From: Schauerella fraxinea
GTDB lineage: Bacteria > Pseudomonadota > Gammaproteobacteria > Burkholderiales > Burkholderiaceae_B
Assembly: GCA_030849965.1 (NCBI GenBank)
Contig: JAVDKL010000001.1
Coordinates: forward strand, 2,834,554-2,898,553
Length of the DNA stretch: 64,000 bases
Direction: 5' to 3'
The notes under the pieces are model-generated. The model saw only the letters and a list, made by a program, of their open reading frames with translations. It made no database searches and had not been told where the DNA came from. The position numbers were made by a program, and so were the translations under genes. This document shows positions 45,447 to 55,416 of this stretch, one piece after another (the stretch's first letter is position 1; each line of letters opens with the position of its first letter).

Positions 45447-45524
45447 AGGCGACCGGCTCGCACGATTCTTGCAAACCGATAGCCCTTGCGTGCGCGTAGC
45501 GCACCCACTCGCTTAAGGAACGCA

Positions 45525-47600
45525 ATGCCTACACCCGACCAGAAGTACATCGATTTCCTCCTCGAACGCTCCATGCTGGCGCAAGCTCGGCAACGCGCGA
45601 AGTCGTATGGCGGGCAAGGTCGGATGTGGATGCATGCCTATGCCGAGACGCGGCCCCGGGCCGTGTCGACGGTGGCATCGGTATGGTTTACCGCCTATCC
45701 CGGCGCCATCGTGACCGCGGAAGAAGATTCGGTACTGAAAACGCTGGGCGATGCCAAGCTGTGGCAGGCGCTATCCTCGATCGGCGTACAAGCCATTCAC
45801 ACCGGCCCCACCAAACTGGGTGGTGGATTGAAGGGTTACGAGGTGACGCCTACCGTTGACGGCAACTTCGACCGCGCCAGCTTTGCGATCGATCCGCGCT
45901 TTGGCACCGAAGAAGAATATCAATCCATCAGTCGCATGGCGTCGGCCTTCAATGCCATCGTGATCGACGATGTGATCCCCTCGCACACGGGCAAGGGCGC
46001 AGATTTCCGGTTGGCCGAATTGGCCTACGAAGATTATCCCGGCCTCTACCATATGGTTGAAATCAAAGAGGAAGACTGGCCGGTATTGCCTGAGGTGCCG
46101 GAGGGCCGCGACGCGGTCAATTTGCCGCCCGCGATCGTCGATATTCTCAAAGAGAAGTGCTATATCGTCGGCCAGTTGCAGCGCGTGATTTTCTTTGAGC
46201 CGGGCGTCAAGGAAACGGATTGGAGCGCCACCCCACCCATCGAAGGCGTGGACGGCAAAACCCGGCGCTGGGTCTACCTGCATTACTTCAAGGAAGGCCA
46301 ACCGTCGCTCAACTGGCTCGACCCGTCATTTGCCGCACAACAGTTGATCATCGGCGACGCGCTGCATAGCCTGGACGTGATGGGTGCGCGCGGCTTGCGG
46401 CTCGATGCCAACGGCTTTCTCGGCGTCGAGCGACGCTCGCACGAGAATGCCTGGTCTGAAAGCCATCCGCTCTCGATCGTGGGCAACCAGTTGCTGGCCG
46501 GCACGATCCGCAAGGCGGGCGGGTTCAGCTTCCAGGAGCTCAACCTGACGGTGGACGACATCGCATCGATGTCCAAGGGCGGCGCGGATCTCTCGTACGA
46601 CTTCATCACGCGCCCCGCTTATCACCACGCGGTCGCCACGGGCGACACCGAATTTCTGCGTTTGATGCTGCGCACTGTGCATCAATACGGCATCGATCCC
46701 GCCTCGCTGATTCATGCCATGCAAAACCACGACGAGCTCACGCTCGAACTGGTGCATTTCTGGACGCTGCACGCCAACGACACGTTCATGTTTCATGGCC
46801 AAACCTTGCCGGGTTCGATCCTGCGCGAGCATATCCGCGAGACGATGTACGAGAAGCTGAGTGGCGAGCATGCGCCATACAACTTGCGCTTCGTCACCAA
46901 CGGCGTGGCCTGCACCTCGGCCAGCGTGGCCGCGGCCTCGCTGGGCATCCGCGAGCTGGATGCGATGAGTACGGAAGAGGTTGAGAAGGTCAAGAAAGTG
47001 CACTTGTTGATGGCGATGTTCAATGCCTTCCAACCTGGCGTGTTCGCGTTGTCGGGTTGGGATCTGGTGGGCGCATTGCCCCTGCCGGAGGAATTGGTCG
47101 CCGATCGCATGGGCGATGGCGATACGCGTTGGATTCAACGTGGCGCCTACGATCTGGTTGATGTCGATACCAATGCCGCGTTCTCCAACGAAGGCATGCC
47201 GCGCGCCAAGGCGCTGTATGGCAGCCTGACGTCGCAGCTCAACGATCCCGACTCGTTTGCCAGCAAGCTCAAGCGCATGCTGGCCGTGCGCCAGGCGTAT
47301 GACATTGCCAGCAGCCGGCAAGTGTCGATTCCCGACGTGACCAATCCCGCTTTGCTGCTGATGATCCATGAGTTGCCGGCGGGTCGCGGTACACAGATCA
47401 CGGCGCTCAACTTCGGACCCGAACCGATCAGCGAAAACGTCATCCTCGAATACGTCTCGCCGGGCCCCGTGATCGACATGATCAATGAACAGATCGAAGG
47501 CGATCTATTGGAAGATGGGCAGCTCACGATCACGCTGGATCCGTACGAAGGCTTGTCGTTGCGGGTGGTAAGCGTGCCCAGCGCATCGGTTGATGTCTGA
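45525..47600 (+). CDS. GH13 glycoside hydrolase-family protein, trehalose-synthase-like
   Basis: 691 residues with the alpha-amylase catalytic regions in order: region [10 protein letters not shown], region [13 protein letters not shown] with nucleophile Asp294, region III FSFQELN with acid/base Glu338, and region IV MQNHDE with Asp403. The length and overall layout suggest an (alpha/beta)8 barrel plus C-terminal beta domain ([20 protein letters not shown]). Proteins of this sort are annotated as maltose alpha-D-glucosyltransferase/trehalose synthase in Alcaligenaceae, but the region I variant PSH (usually NH) differs from canonical TreS, so substrate is uncertain. TAAGGAACGCA precedes the ATG. 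The DUF429 gene overlaps its 3' end. Confidence 0.85.
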   Translation: MPTPDQKYIDFLLERSMLAQARQRAKSYGGQGRMWMHAYAETRPRAVSTVASVWFTAYPGAIVTAEEDSVLKTLGDAKLWQALSSIGVQAIHTGPTKLGGGLKGYEVTPTVDGNFDRASFAIDPRFGTEEEYQSISRMASAFNAIVIDDVIPSHTGKGADFRLAELAYEDYPGLYHMVEIKEEDWPVLPEVPEGRDAVNLPPAIVDILKEKCYIVGQLQRVIFFEPGVKETDWSATPPIEGVDGKTRRWVYLHYFKEGQPSLNWLDPSFAAQQLIIGDALHSLDVMGARGLRLDANGFLGVERRSHENAWSESHPLSIVGNQLLAGTIRKAGGFSFQELNLTVDDIASMSKGGADLSYDFITRPAYHHAVATGDTEFLRLMLRTVHQYGIDPASLIHAMQNHDELTLELVHFWTLHANDTFMFHGQTLPGSILREHIRETMYEKLSGEHAPYNLRFVTNGVACTSASVAAASLGIRELDAMSTEEVEKVKKVHLLMAMFNAFQPGVFALSGWDLVGALPLPEELVADRMGDGDTRWIQRGAYDLVDVDTNAAFSNEGMPRAKALYGSLTSQLNDPDSFASKLKRMLAVRQAYDIASSRQVSIPDVTNPALLLMIHELPAGRGTQITALNFGPEPISENVILEYVSPGPVIDMINEQIEGDLLEDGQLTITLDPYEGLSLRVVSVPSASVDV

Positions 47601-48351
47601 CGGTATGCAGGTCGCCGTCGGCGTGGACGGCTGCAAGGGCGGATGGTTTGCCGCCAAGCGCGACAGGGCCAGCGGCACCATTGAGGTTGCTGTGCTGGCG
47701 ACCTTTGCACAACTTTTGGCGTGGGCACCCGCCTCGGCGGTGATCGGTATCGACATGCCGATCGGGCTGGCCACCGCCGCATCGCGCGACTGCGATACCG
47801 AAGCCCGCAAGCGATTGGGATGGCCGCGTGCGACCTCCGTGTTTTCACCGCCCGTGAGGGCCGTGTTGGGGGCATCGTCTTATGACGACGCCTGTACGCG
47901 CAATCGCGCCGCAGTGGGCCGGGCCATGTCCAAACAAGCGTTCAACATCCTGCCCAAGATCGCCGAATTGGATGCCGTGCTGCAAACGCTGCCCAGACAG
48001 CCGCAGCGCGTGTTCGAAGTCCATCCTGAATTGGCGTTCATGGCACTGGCCCAGTCGCGCAGCGGTGAAAGCGATGGCCGACGTGGCGGCGAGAAAAGCA
48101 AAGGCCTGGTCGAACCCAAACGTACAGCGGCGGGTCACGCCCGCCGGTTGGCGCTATTGCCCACCGAGTATCGCGAGGCAGTCGACCACGCGCTCACGAA
48201 CAGGAAGCGCGCTGAATGCGCGGCCGATGACGTGCTGGATGCCTTCGCGGTGTTGTGGAGCGCCGAGCGGTGCGTGAAGGGCGACGCCATCGCGATTGCC
48301 GCGAAGCACGAAGTAGATGACGCAGGGCTGGAGATGAATATTCGGTATTGA
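47593..48351 (+). CDS. DUF429 domain protein (predicted RNase H-like nuclease)
   Basis: 252 residues. DUF429 features are [14 protein letters not shown] at the N-terminus, [10 protein letters not shown], the conserved region [18 protein letters not shown], a metal-site-like [11 protein letters not shown] and C-terminal [17 protein letters not shown]. The fold is predicted to be RNase H-like, with the acidic residues as possible metal ligands; the biological role is unknown. The ATG at 47593 overlaps the GH13 stop by eight bases, so the two are translated from one mRNA, an unexpected pairing of sugar metabolism with a nuclease-like protein. Confidence 0.9.
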   Translation: MSDGMQVAVGVDGCKGGWFAAKRDRASGTIEVAVLATFAQLLAWAPASAVIGIDMPIGLATAASRDCDTEARKRLGWPRATSVFSPPVRAVLGASSYDDACTRNRAAVGRAMSKQAFNILPKIAELDAVLQTLPRQPQRVFEVHPELAFMALAQSRSGESDGRRGGEKSKGLVEPKRTAAGHARRLALLPTEYREAVDHALTNRKRAECAADDVLDAFAVLWSAERCVKGDAIAIAAKHEVDDAGLEMNIRY

Positions 48352-48369
48352 GATGCCCCACATCACACG

Positions 48370-49350
48370 TTATTGCGCCTCGATCTTCGCCGTTTCCACC
48401 CAACCCTTCCAGCGCTGCACATCCTGCACCACAAACGCTTTGAATGCTGCAGCATCCATGGCTTCGGGCTGCAACCCCAACTGAACGAAGCGTTGCTGCG
48501 TATCCGCATCGTTCACGGCTTCGCGAACGAATCCATTGAGTGTCGTGACGACCGCGTCGGGCGTACCGGCCGGGGCAGAGATACCCAGCCACCCTTCCAC
48601 CACAAAGCCGGGATAGCTGCTTTGCGTGGTGGGCACCTTTGGCCAAGAGGGGCTTGGCGACTGACCGGTCACGGCGATCGGCTTGAGCCTGCCGCCGGCG
48701 ATCTGCCCCATCGCCGTGAGGTAGTCGACGAAGGCGAACTGAATCAGTCCACCGCTCAAGTCGGTCAGGATTTGCGTCACGTTCTTATAGGCTGCGCCTT
48801 CGACCTTCAAACTCGCATATTGCTTGAGCAGTTCGGCAGGCACTTGCGACGAAGAACTGTAGTAGCCGAAAAAAACTTTCTCAGGCGTCTCGCGCGCAGC
48901 AGTCACGAGTTCAGCCAACGTATTGAATCGGCTATCGGGCGCCACCACGGCAACCGTGCCGAACTTGCCGATCATCGCCACATCGACGAAATCGCGCGCG
49001 GCGTTGTAGGGGAGGTTCTTGTAGAGAAATTGATTGGCCGACTGCGTTGAGTTGGTCGACAACAGCAGCGTGTAGCCATCAGGTGCGGCCTTCTGCACCG
49101 CAGTGGTACCGATGATACCGCCCGCGCCCGCACGGTTTTCCACGACGACGTTCATGCCATGCGCCTGGCTCAGATACTTGGCAAGGGTACGCGCGGTAAG
49201 GTCCGCCGCGCCACCGGCGGCCGACGGCACCACCAGCGTGACGGGCTTCGTGGGCCACGCATCCGCCGCGATGGCGTTTGCTCCCAAAGCCAACGCGCTC
49301 AACGCTACTACGCTGATGCTAAAGCGGCGCAATACCGAACTGAAAAACAT
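48370..49350 (-). CDS. Bug/TctC-family periplasmic solute receptor
   Basis: 326 residues. Signal peptide FSISVVALSALALGANAIA, then WPTKPVTLVVPSAAGGAADLTART, a second lobe with KVEGAAYKNVTQILTDLSGGLIQFAFVDYLTAMGQIAGGRLKPIAVTGQ, ending KIEAQ. Within the Bug family this one departs from the usual HVPYKG motif: GAAYKN replaces it, which may change ligand contacts. The start ATG at 49350 follows AGGAGACGGATC. It lies downstream of the alpha/beta hydrolase gene on the same strand (61 bases), so hydrolase and receptor may share an operon. Confidence 0.93.
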   Translation of the reverse strand: MFFSSVLRRFSISVVALSALALGANAIAADAWPTKPVTLVVPSAAGGAADLTARTLAKYLSQAHGMNVVVENRAGAGGIIGTTAVQKAAPDGYTLLLSTNSTQSANQFLYKNLPYNAARDFVDVAMIGKFGTVAVVAPDSRFNTLAELVTAARETPEKVFFGYYSSSSQVPAELLKQYASLKVEGAAYKNVTQILTDLSGGLIQFAFVDYLTAMGQIAGGRLKPIAVTGQSPSPSWPKVPTTQSSYPGFVVEGWLGISAPAGTPDAVVTTLNGFVREAVNDADTQQRFVQLGLQPEAMDAAAFKAFVVQDVQRWKGWVETAKIEAQ

Positions 49351-49411
49351 GATCCGTCTCCTGAAGGACGGCTCGGATCTAGACGTCCGATGCCGCGAAA
49401 TATCGGTTGAA

Positions 49412-50374
49412 TTAAGGCAATGACGATGACGTTGAAGCGGGCACGGCAAGCGGAACCGATGAGGCCGCCTCGGCTGCAGCCGACGGCGCGCCAAACTGGC
49501 GGGCATACCACTCAAAAATAGCCTCGGCGCTGGCCTGCCAGCGCGCGCCATACATCATGCTGTGTGGTTGCCCGGGCAAGCATTGGTAGGCCAACCCCAG
49601 AAAGCGTGCGATCGATTCATCCTGGCCGGCAGGATGCCGCGCAGGATCGTCCAGCTCGGCTTCAAAACAGATACCAGGACACGTCACACTGTCTGCGTGC
49701 ACAGGGACGCGCAACAGATAACGATCGTTGAGCACGCGCGGGCTTTCCGCACTCAGCCTGGCGGCAACTGCAGACACATCGCAACCTTCGTCGGCGCCAA
49801 CGAAGCGGCTGCGAACTTCGTCCGCATTCGGCGGCGGTACCAGCCCTTGGAGCGGCACGGCGGGCAAGGCCCGCGCGCCGGCGAGATTACCCGGCGGCGA
49901 TGGCGCCAGTAGTACCAAACCCTGCACCCTTCGGTGCCGCGCCGCCAGCATGGCAGGCACCGCCCCCATGCTGTGGCCGACGAGAACAACAGGACGATCG
50001 AGCACGTCGCAAGCACGACGCACGCACTGGCCCAGATCCTCAATGCCCATCGTCGCAAAGTCAGGTGCACCGGCCAACGCGCCGTGCCCAGGCAGATCGA
50101 TGGCAAAGCAATCGATCTCGCGCTGCGCGAAATAGCGCAAGTAGTGCGCGTAGCACCAGGCGCCGTGATATGCGCCAGGCACGAACAACACCGCCGGGTA
50201 CGGGGCGGTCGTTGCATCTGCGGCGGCTTCGCGCCCAACCACCAGTTCGAATTCGCTTCCTCGCAGGCGTGGCAGGCAATCGATCGCCGTAAAATCCAGG
50301 TGCGCAGGATCGGAGGTGCCGGTGGCAATGACCGTTGCGGTGGCGGTAGGGGTCAATAAGCTCATACCGCTCAT
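49412..50374 (-). CDS. Alpha/beta hydrolase
   Basis: 320 residues with an alpha/beta-hydrolase fold. The oxyanion region is AVLFVPGAYHGAWCYAHYLRYFA, the nucleophile elbow GHSMG with serine, and the C-terminal histidine likely in PGQPHSMMYG. The catalytic acid is not assignable with certainty. The Ala/Ser/Thr-rich tail lacks recognised domains. It is divergent from a LysR regulator and upstream of a Bug receptor gene, so ester hydrolysis to a carboxylate that the receptor binds is plausible. Substrate unknown; lactone or carbamate hydrolysis is also possible. Confidence 0.9.
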   Translation of the reverse strand: MSGMSLLTPTATATVIATGTSDPAHLDFTAIDCLPRLRGSEFELVVGREAAADATTAPYPAVLFVPGAYHGAWCYAHYLRYFAQREIDCFAIDLPGHGALAGAPDFATMGIEDLGQCVRRACDVLDRPVVLVGHSMGAVPAMLAARHRRVQGLVLLAPSPPGNLAGARALPAVPLQGLVPPPNADEVRSRFVGADEGCDVSAVAARLSAESPRVLNDRYLLRVPVHADSVTCPGICFEAELDDPARHPAGQDESIARFLGLAYQCLPGQPHSMMYGARWQASAEAIFEWYARQFGAPSAAAEAASSVPLAVPASTSSSLP

Positions 50375-50450
50375 CTTAGGAGGTGGCGATCGATAAGAAA
50401 AATTAAAATATCATATCGGCACATCAGAAAAACCTATCTGGCAGGAACTC

Positions 50451-51335
50451 ATGTTTTCACTGCAGATCTGCCGCTATTTCGTTTGGGTCGCCGAGACGGG
50501 CAGCTTTCGCGCCGCAGCCCTGCGCGCACATCGGTCGCAACCGGCCATTTCGCTGGCCATCAAGGATATGGAGGCACGGCTGGGGCAGCCGCTTTTCGAG
50601 CGCGGCAGTCCCATCGTGCTGACGGCATTCGGGCGCGAATGCCTGGAGGTGATCAAGCGCCTGGTGGAGCATGCACATTCCGTCGACGAACTGCTTTCGA
50701 GCCTGGCCCGCCGCAATACGAGCTTTTTGCGTGTCGCCAGCATCATGTCGTTCGCCACGCATTGGATGCCGCAACTGGTCGAACAATTTCGCGCCCAGCA
50801 TCCGCAGGTCGCGCTGCAGATCCAGGACCACAATTCAGAAGGCGTCGAACGCATGGTGCTGGACGGCCAGATCGATTTGGGTATTTGCAGTGAAGTCAGC
50901 CACGACCCGCGGCTGAAGTTCACGCCTTTGCTGGAAGATACCTTCGGTCTCGTCTGCCATCGCGGCCATCCGCTGGCCGAGCGAAAATCGCTCACATGGC
51001 AGCAGATCGCCACGTTGCCCAACATGATCGGCACCGTGGCACATCGGCAGCTCGACGGCTATCCCCAGGCCGCATTCCTGCGCCATCCCGATTTCTTCGT
51101 GTCCAACATGCTGTCGATGATTGCCATGCTGGCACGCGGCATCGGCGTAACGGTGCTTGCACAATTGGGCGTGCCCCCCGATCGCGATGATCTGGTGTTC
51201 GTGCCGTTGAGAAAGCCGAGCATCGACCGTCGGCTTGGCATCATGCAGCTTGCCGATGCCACGCCAACCGTTGCCAGCCGCGCGATGGAAAATTTGCTTT
51301 TGACGGTGGTGGCGGAGCCGGTTAGCCGGCCGTGA
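50451..51335 (+). CDS. LysR-family transcriptional regulator
   Basis: 294 residues with the LysR HTH (RYFVWVAETGSFRAAALRAHRSQPAISLAIKDMEARLGQPLFER) and effector domain (FLRVASIMSFATHWMPQLVEQFRAQHPQVALQIQD, GQIDLGICSEVSHDPRLKFTPLLED). It is divergent from the hydrolase-Bug pair across a 76-base AT-rich gap, so it probably controls that pair. The 3' end overlaps the convergent SDR gene by 14 bases. The effector is unknown. Confidence 0.93.
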   Translation: MFSLQICRYFVWVAETGSFRAAALRAHRSQPAISLAIKDMEARLGQPLFERGSPIVLTAFGRECLEVIKRLVEHAHSVDELLSSLARRNTSFLRVASIMSFATHWMPQLVEQFRAQHPQVALQIQDHNSEGVERMVLDGQIDLGICSEVSHDPRLKFTPLLEDTFGLVCHRGHPLAERKSLTWQQIATLPNMIGTVAHRQLDGYPQAAFLRHPDFFVSNMLSMIAMLARGIGVTVLAQLGVPPDRDDLVFVPLRKPSIDRRLGIMQLADATPTVASRAMENLLLTVVAEPVSRP

Positions 51336-52086
51336 CGGTCATGCCCCCATCGGCCATCACGACCGCCCCCACCATAAAGCTGGCACGGTCCGACGCCATG
51401 AACGCCACGATCTCGGCGATCTCTTCAGGCTGCGCCGCACGGCCGATCGGCGCGCCTTGTCCGTGCTCGGCAAGAAATGCCGGCCCATCTTCGACCACGT
51501 CGTTCAGAATGTTGGTCACGACATCGCCCACACCGATGGCGTTCACGCGGATGCCGTGACCAATCGCTTCAAGCGCCAAGGTGCGTGTGAGCTGCGCCAG
51601 TGCGCCCTTCGAGGCGGTATATGCCGCGATCGTAGGGAAAGCAATGTAGGACGCATACGACGCGATATTGACGATCGCGCCACTTTTCTGGGGAATCATT
51701 GCCTTGACTGCTTCGCGGCAATGCAGGAAAGCGGCCGTCGCATTGACCGCCTGAATGCGTTCCCAATCGGCGCGCGTCATGTCGACCACCAACTTGTTGA
51801 TGATGATTCCAGCGTTGTTCACCAGGATATCCAAACGGCCGAACTGCTCGACGGCGACAGCGACCGCATGTTCTGCTGCCCCGTCCTGCGTAATGTCGGC
51901 GACCACGGGCACAAGCCCCGGACGCGCAAGCGCCTCGACGTTGCCGTCGATATCTTCAGCGACGACCTTTGCGCCGCGGGCGTGAAGCATCAACGCGATG
52001 GCGCGGCCGATGCCGCTCGCCGCGCCAGTCACCAGGGCAACCTTGCCGGCAACTTCATCTTGATGGATAGCGATGTTTTGAGCCAT
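51322..52086 (-). CDS. Short-chain dehydrogenase/reductase
   Basis: 254-residue classical SDR. The nucleotide-binding TGAASGIG, the structural NNAG in LVNNAGIII, catalytic Ser in IVNIASYASY and the YTASK active site are present, with the C-terminal FMVGAVVMADGGMTVTAG typical of the family. Aspartate in VVAEDIDG after strand 2 suggests NAD rather than NADP. It is divergent from an AraC regulator. The substrate is probably a secondary alcohol or sugar derivative, not identifiable further. Confidence 0.94.
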   Translation of the reverse strand: MAQNIAIHQDEVAGKVALVTGAASGIGRAIALMLHARGAKVVAEDIDGNVEALARPGLVPVVADITQDGAAEHAVAVAVEQFGRLDILVNNAGIIINKLVVDMTRADWERIQAVNATAAFLHCREAVKAMIPQKSGAIVNIASYASYIAFPTIAAYTASKGALAQLTRTLALEAIGHGIRVNAIGVGDVVTNILNDVVEDGPAFLAEHGQGAPIGRAAQPEEIAEIVAFMASDRASFMVGAVVMADGGMTVTAG

Positions 52087-52266
52087 GTCGAATCTCTCTC
52101 ATTCAAGCGACGGGCAGCGGAATGCCGCCATGTGTGCGATGAGGCACACACTGTCGCGAAACAGGGATTCACTTTCTCAAACCAGGGCTCGCCGTGCTTT
52201 CGCGCTCTTGCTGAAGCTGTTGGGATCTTGCTCGAAATGCACGGCCACACGCATTAAGATAGCCAC

Positions 52267-53205
52267 ATGAGCCCACCGTTTCGCCTGTTTTCAAGAGATC
52301 GGAGCACCGCTGAACACTTCGGCGCGTATCTCCCTGGCCAGGCACTCGACTTCGACGACCAGCATGCCTGGCAGAACGTCTACGTGCGCATTCTCACGCA
52401 CCGAACCACCACGCAAAGCGTATTGGTGCCGGCGGTAGCAGAACCGCTGCTGGTGTGGATATTGGCGGGCACGGCCAACGTAGAAGAACGCGTACTGGGC
52501 GGCGAATGGAAGGCGTCCATCGTCAACGCGGGCGACTTTTTCCTGACCACCACAACCGCGCCTTACGAGATGCGCTGGCAGACCATCGACTGCGATGCGT
52601 TTCAGGTGCTGCACCTGTACCTGGGTTTGCCGATGCTGGAAGCCGCGCGACGCGATGTGCTTGGACGCAGCAATGTGCCATTGCGTTTGCGTGAGATTTC
52701 GGGCCAGCGCGATCCCGTGCTCTCGTCGCTACTCGATCGGCTCAAAACCGAAAGAATGGCCACGCGCAATGCGAGTCCGCTATTCGTGCAGGGGATCGCC
52801 CAAGCACTTGCCGTTCATCTCGTGCGCGGTTATCGCGATCCCGATTCGACGCGTACGCCCGGGGCCAGCGCGTTACCGGCCTTCAAACTGCGCCAGGTGG
52901 CGGCGCACATGGACGAGCACCTTGCCGCGCCCTTCGACCTTGCCATGCTCGCCGGCATTGCGGGCATGAGCGAATATCATTTCAGCCGGCTCTTCAAACG
53001 TGCCACGCGGCTGGCACCGTCGCTTTACTTCATCCGGCTGCGCATCCAGCGCGCGCGCGAACTGCTCGCAGAAAGTGACCTGAGCATCATCGACATCGGT
53101 TTGGCCGTGGGCTATTCGAACGCCAGTCACTTTTCGCAGATCTTTCGCCGTGAAGTGGGCATTACGCCCAGCGCGTATCGAAAGGGCGGCGGCCTGCTCG
53201 CCTAG
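52267..53205 (+). CDS. AraC-family transcriptional regulator
   Basis: 312 residues. An N-terminal cupin-like effector domain (LLVWILAGTANVEERVLGGEW, AGDFFLTTTTAPYEMRW) is followed by a C-terminal pair of AraC helix-turn-helices: LRQVAAHMDEHLAAPFDLAMLAGIAGMSEYHFSRLFKRAT and LSIIDIGLAVGYSNASHFSQIFRREVGITPSAYRK. It is divergent from the SDR gene with about 180 bases between, which it likely regulates. The effector is unknown. Confidence 0.93.
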   Translation: MSPPFRLFSRDRSTAEHFGAYLPGQALDFDDQHAWQNVYVRILTHRTTTQSVLVPAVAEPLLVWILAGTANVEERVLGGEWKASIVNAGDFFLTTTTAPYEMRWQTIDCDAFQVLHLYLGLPMLEAARRDVLGRSNVPLRLREISGQRDPVLSSLLDRLKTERMATRNASPLFVQGIAQALAVHLVRGYRDPDSTRTPGASALPAFKLRQVAAHMDEHLAAPFDLAMLAGIAGMSEYHFSRLFKRATRLAPSLYFIRLRIQRARELLAESDLSIIDIGLAVGYSNASHFSQIFRREVGITPSAYRKGGGLLA

Positions 53206-53263
53206 CGCCGATGGGCATCCTGTTGGATACCCACCGGCGCCGCCGAGACGCCCGCCGCTCCGA

Positions 53264-54277
53264 TCACGCAACCTGCGTCACCACCTCGCGCGTGGCGAAC
53301 CAGCCGTCCAGGTTCTTCAACACCAAATCTGCCATGGCCTTGCGCGTTTCATGCGTGCCGCTGGCGATGTGCGGCAGCAGCACCACGTTGTCCATCGACC
53401 ATAACGCTTCCGGCGTCTTGGGTTCGTGCTCGAACACGTCCAGGCCCGCCCCCGCGATGTCGCCTGCCTGAAGCGCCTGCACCAGCGCCGCTTCATCGAC
53501 CACGCTGCCACGGGCCACATTGATCAGATACCCCTCTGATCCCAACGCCTTGAGCACCTCGGCATTGACGATGTGCTTGGTGGCGCTCCCGCCCGGCAAT
53601 GCCAGCACCAGGTAGTCGCTCTCCCGCGCCAGGCTCAACACATCCTCGCAATAGCGGTAATGTGCGGGCACGTCTGTACGCGCGCGCCGGTTGTAGTAAG
53701 CGATATCCATGCCGAAGGCTTCGGCGCGCGCAGCGATCTGACGGCCGATATTGCCAAGCCCGACGATGCCGCAACGCTTCCCGCCAATCTTGCGGCCCAG
53801 CCCGAACGCCTCATTGGGCCAGCGGCCGGCGCGCACAAAGCGGTCGGCTTCGGCGATGCGCCGCGACACACCGAGAATCAAAGCCAACGCCGTATCCGCC
53901 ACGCAATCGTCAAGCACGCCCGGCGTATTGGTGACCACCACGTTGCGCGCACGCGCGGCATCGATATCGATGGGGTCGTAGCCCACGCCGAAGCTGTTGA
54001 TCACCTCCAGCGCAGGCAGGCTGTCGATCAAGGTTTTTGTGGCACCGAAGCGCCCGCTGGTGACGATGCCGCGCACCGTGGCACCGTGCTCGCGCAGGAA
54101 GGCCTCTTTATCCTCGATCGTCCACCACTTGTGCAAACGATACTTGCCTTCGAGATAGGCGATGATTTCGGGGATGAGCGGTCCCACCATCAGCAAGTCG
54201 ATGGCGTGGGTGTCGGCGTGATCTTTCATGGCATCCGTAAGGGTTAATGCGGCAGTCAGACCGGTAGCGGTCTTCAT
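53264..54277 (-). CDS. D-isomer-specific 2-hydroxyacid dehydrogenase
   Basis: 337 residues of the GhrB/hydroxypyruvate reductase type. A NAD(P)-binding GIVGLGNIGRQIAAR, the substrate Arg/Gly region INVARGSVVDEAAL, the catalytic Glu in DVFEHEPKTPE and His in LLPHIASGT are present. It reduces glyoxylate, hydroxypyruvate or a related 2-keto acid. The start could be 54277 or the ATG at 54229 (MKDHADTH). Only nine bases separate it from the Bug gene stop, so they form an operon; the receptor may sense or bind the acid. Reduction of a sugar-acid intermediate is a reasonable guess. Confidence 0.92.
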   Translation of the reverse strand: MKTATGLTAALTLTDAMKDHADTHAIDLLMVGPLIPEIIAYLEGKYRLHKWWTIEDKEAFLREHGATVRGIVTSGRFGATKTLIDSLPALEVINSFGVGYDPIDIDAARARNVVVTNTPGVLDDCVADTALALILGVSRRIAEADRFVRAGRWPNEAFGLGRKIGGKRCGIVGLGNIGRQIAARAEAFGMDIAYYNRRARTDVPAHYRYCEDVLSLARESDYLVLALPGGSATKHIVNAEVLKALGSEGYLINVARGSVVDEAALVQALQAGDIAGAGLDVFEHEPKTPEALWSMDNVVLLPHIASGTHETRKAMADLVLKNLDGWFATREVVTQVA

Positions 54278-54286
54278 TGACGCTCA

Positions 54287-55276
54287 TTAATTGACGCTGA
54301 GTTTGCGGGTTTCGATGATCTTGCCGTATCGGGCGCGATCCTGCGCGGCTATTTTCATCAGTTCTTCGGGTGTCGAGCCATGCGCGATCGCGCCCTGCTC
54401 GATCAGATTCTTCTTTACCTCGGGGTTATCGGCGGCATCGCGCACCAGTTGCGAGAGCTTGTCGACAACCGCTTTCGGCGTGCCCTTGGGCGCCATCACC
54501 GCCGTCCACGACCCGGCGTTCGCGTCCTTTACCCCTGCCTCATCGAGCGTGGGCACGTTCTTCATCACCGGCGAACGCTGCTCGCCGGTCACCGCCAGCG
54601 CACGCAGATTGCCCGAATTCACATGCGACGTGGTTTCCAGCACCGAGGCAAAAAGCATATCCACATGACCGGCAATCAAATCGGTCATGGCCGGGCCGCC
54701 GCCTTTATAGGGCACGTGCATGAGCGTGGTGCCGGTGGACTGCTGGAACACCTCGCCCGCCATATGCGGCGCGCCACCCGTGCCCGAACTGGCAAACGTG
54801 TACTTACCCGGATCGGACTTGGCCAGTGCAATCAACTCGGCAACCGAATTGGCCGCGAGCTTGGGCGACACGACCAGTGCAAACGGCAAATCGCAGAACA
54901 TGGCGACGGGTGCGAAGGCTTTTTCAGGATCGCTCTGCAGCTTGTAGAGCCACGGGTTGATCGCAAGCATCCCCGAGTTGGCGAATAGCACGGTATAGCC
55001 ATCGGGGGTGGCACGCGCGACCACGTCGGCTGCGATCTGGCCGGCCGCGCCCGGGCGGTTTTCAACCACAAACGACTGCCCTGTCGCGCGGGCGAGCTGC
55101 GTGGCCAATAACCGCGCGGCGATATCGGTGCCGCCACCCGGCGAGAAAGGCACCACCACCGTCACGGGCCGCGTGGGATAGTTGTCTTGCGCGTGCGCCG
55201 CCCAGGGCACACACGCCGTGGCAGCCAACGCTGCCAGCACACGAATACGCACACGCGCTTTCGGTGTGATCTCCAT
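54287..55276 (-). CDS. Bug/TctC-family periplasmic solute receptor
   Basis: 329 residues. Signal sequence RIRVLAALAATACVPWAAHAQ, then YPTRPVTVVVPFSPGGGTDIAAR, LMHVPYKGGGPAMTDL, SGNLRALAVTGEQRS, and an ending RKLSVN. The ATG at 55276 follows TGAGGAGACAAAAG, the AGGAGAC-like leader seen before other Bug genes; an upstream ATG at 55291 is less likely. It is cotranscribed with the 2-hydroxyacid dehydrogenase and divergent from a LysR regulator. Confidence 0.94.
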   Translation of the reverse strand: MEITPKARVRIRVLAALAATACVPWAAHAQDNYPTRPVTVVVPFSPGGGTDIAARLLATQLARATGQSFVVENRPGAAGQIAADVVARATPDGYTVLFANSGMLAINPWLYKLQSDPEKAFAPVAMFCDLPFALVVSPKLAANSVAELIALAKSDPGKYTFASSGTGGAPHMAGEVFQQSTGTTLMHVPYKGGGPAMTDLIAGHVDMLFASVLETTSHVNSGNLRALAVTGEQRSPVMKNVPTLDEAGVKDANAGSWTAVMAPKGTPKAVVDKLSQLVRDAADNPEVKKNLIEQGAIAHGSTPEELMKIAAQDRARYGKIIETRKLSVN

Positions 55277-55338
55277 CTTTTGTCTCCTCACAGGATTGAT
55301 TATTCGCGTCGCGTTGTGGATGCGACGTCGTTCGAGCT

Positions 55339-55368
55339 CGATGCAGTATAGAAATCAAATTTGCATCG
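55339..55368. promoter_or_regulatory. Candidate LysR site, CGATGCA inverted repeat
   Basis: CGATGCA at 55339-55345 and its reverse complement TGCATCG at 55362-55368 are separated by 16 AT-rich bases. The repeat lies between the divergent Bug-dehydrogenase pair and the LysR gene at 55417, a usual place for a LysR operator. Confidence 0.5.
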
Positions 55369-55416
55369 TTTCGCTTTGAGCTATAAATAACATCGATCAA
55401 TACTGGTTTTGAATCG

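Noticed and set aside
45118-45525. 135-codon minus-strand frame opposite the small exported protein
   Set aside because: It has no signal sequence or domain and overlaps the plus-strand frame, which does have a convincing signal peptide.
50376-50385. Strong Shine-Dalgarno-like AGGAGGTG on the plus strand
   Set aside because: No start codon with an open frame follows at the correct distance; a stop codon comes almost at once. Probably coincidence in the divergent hydrolase-LysR gap.
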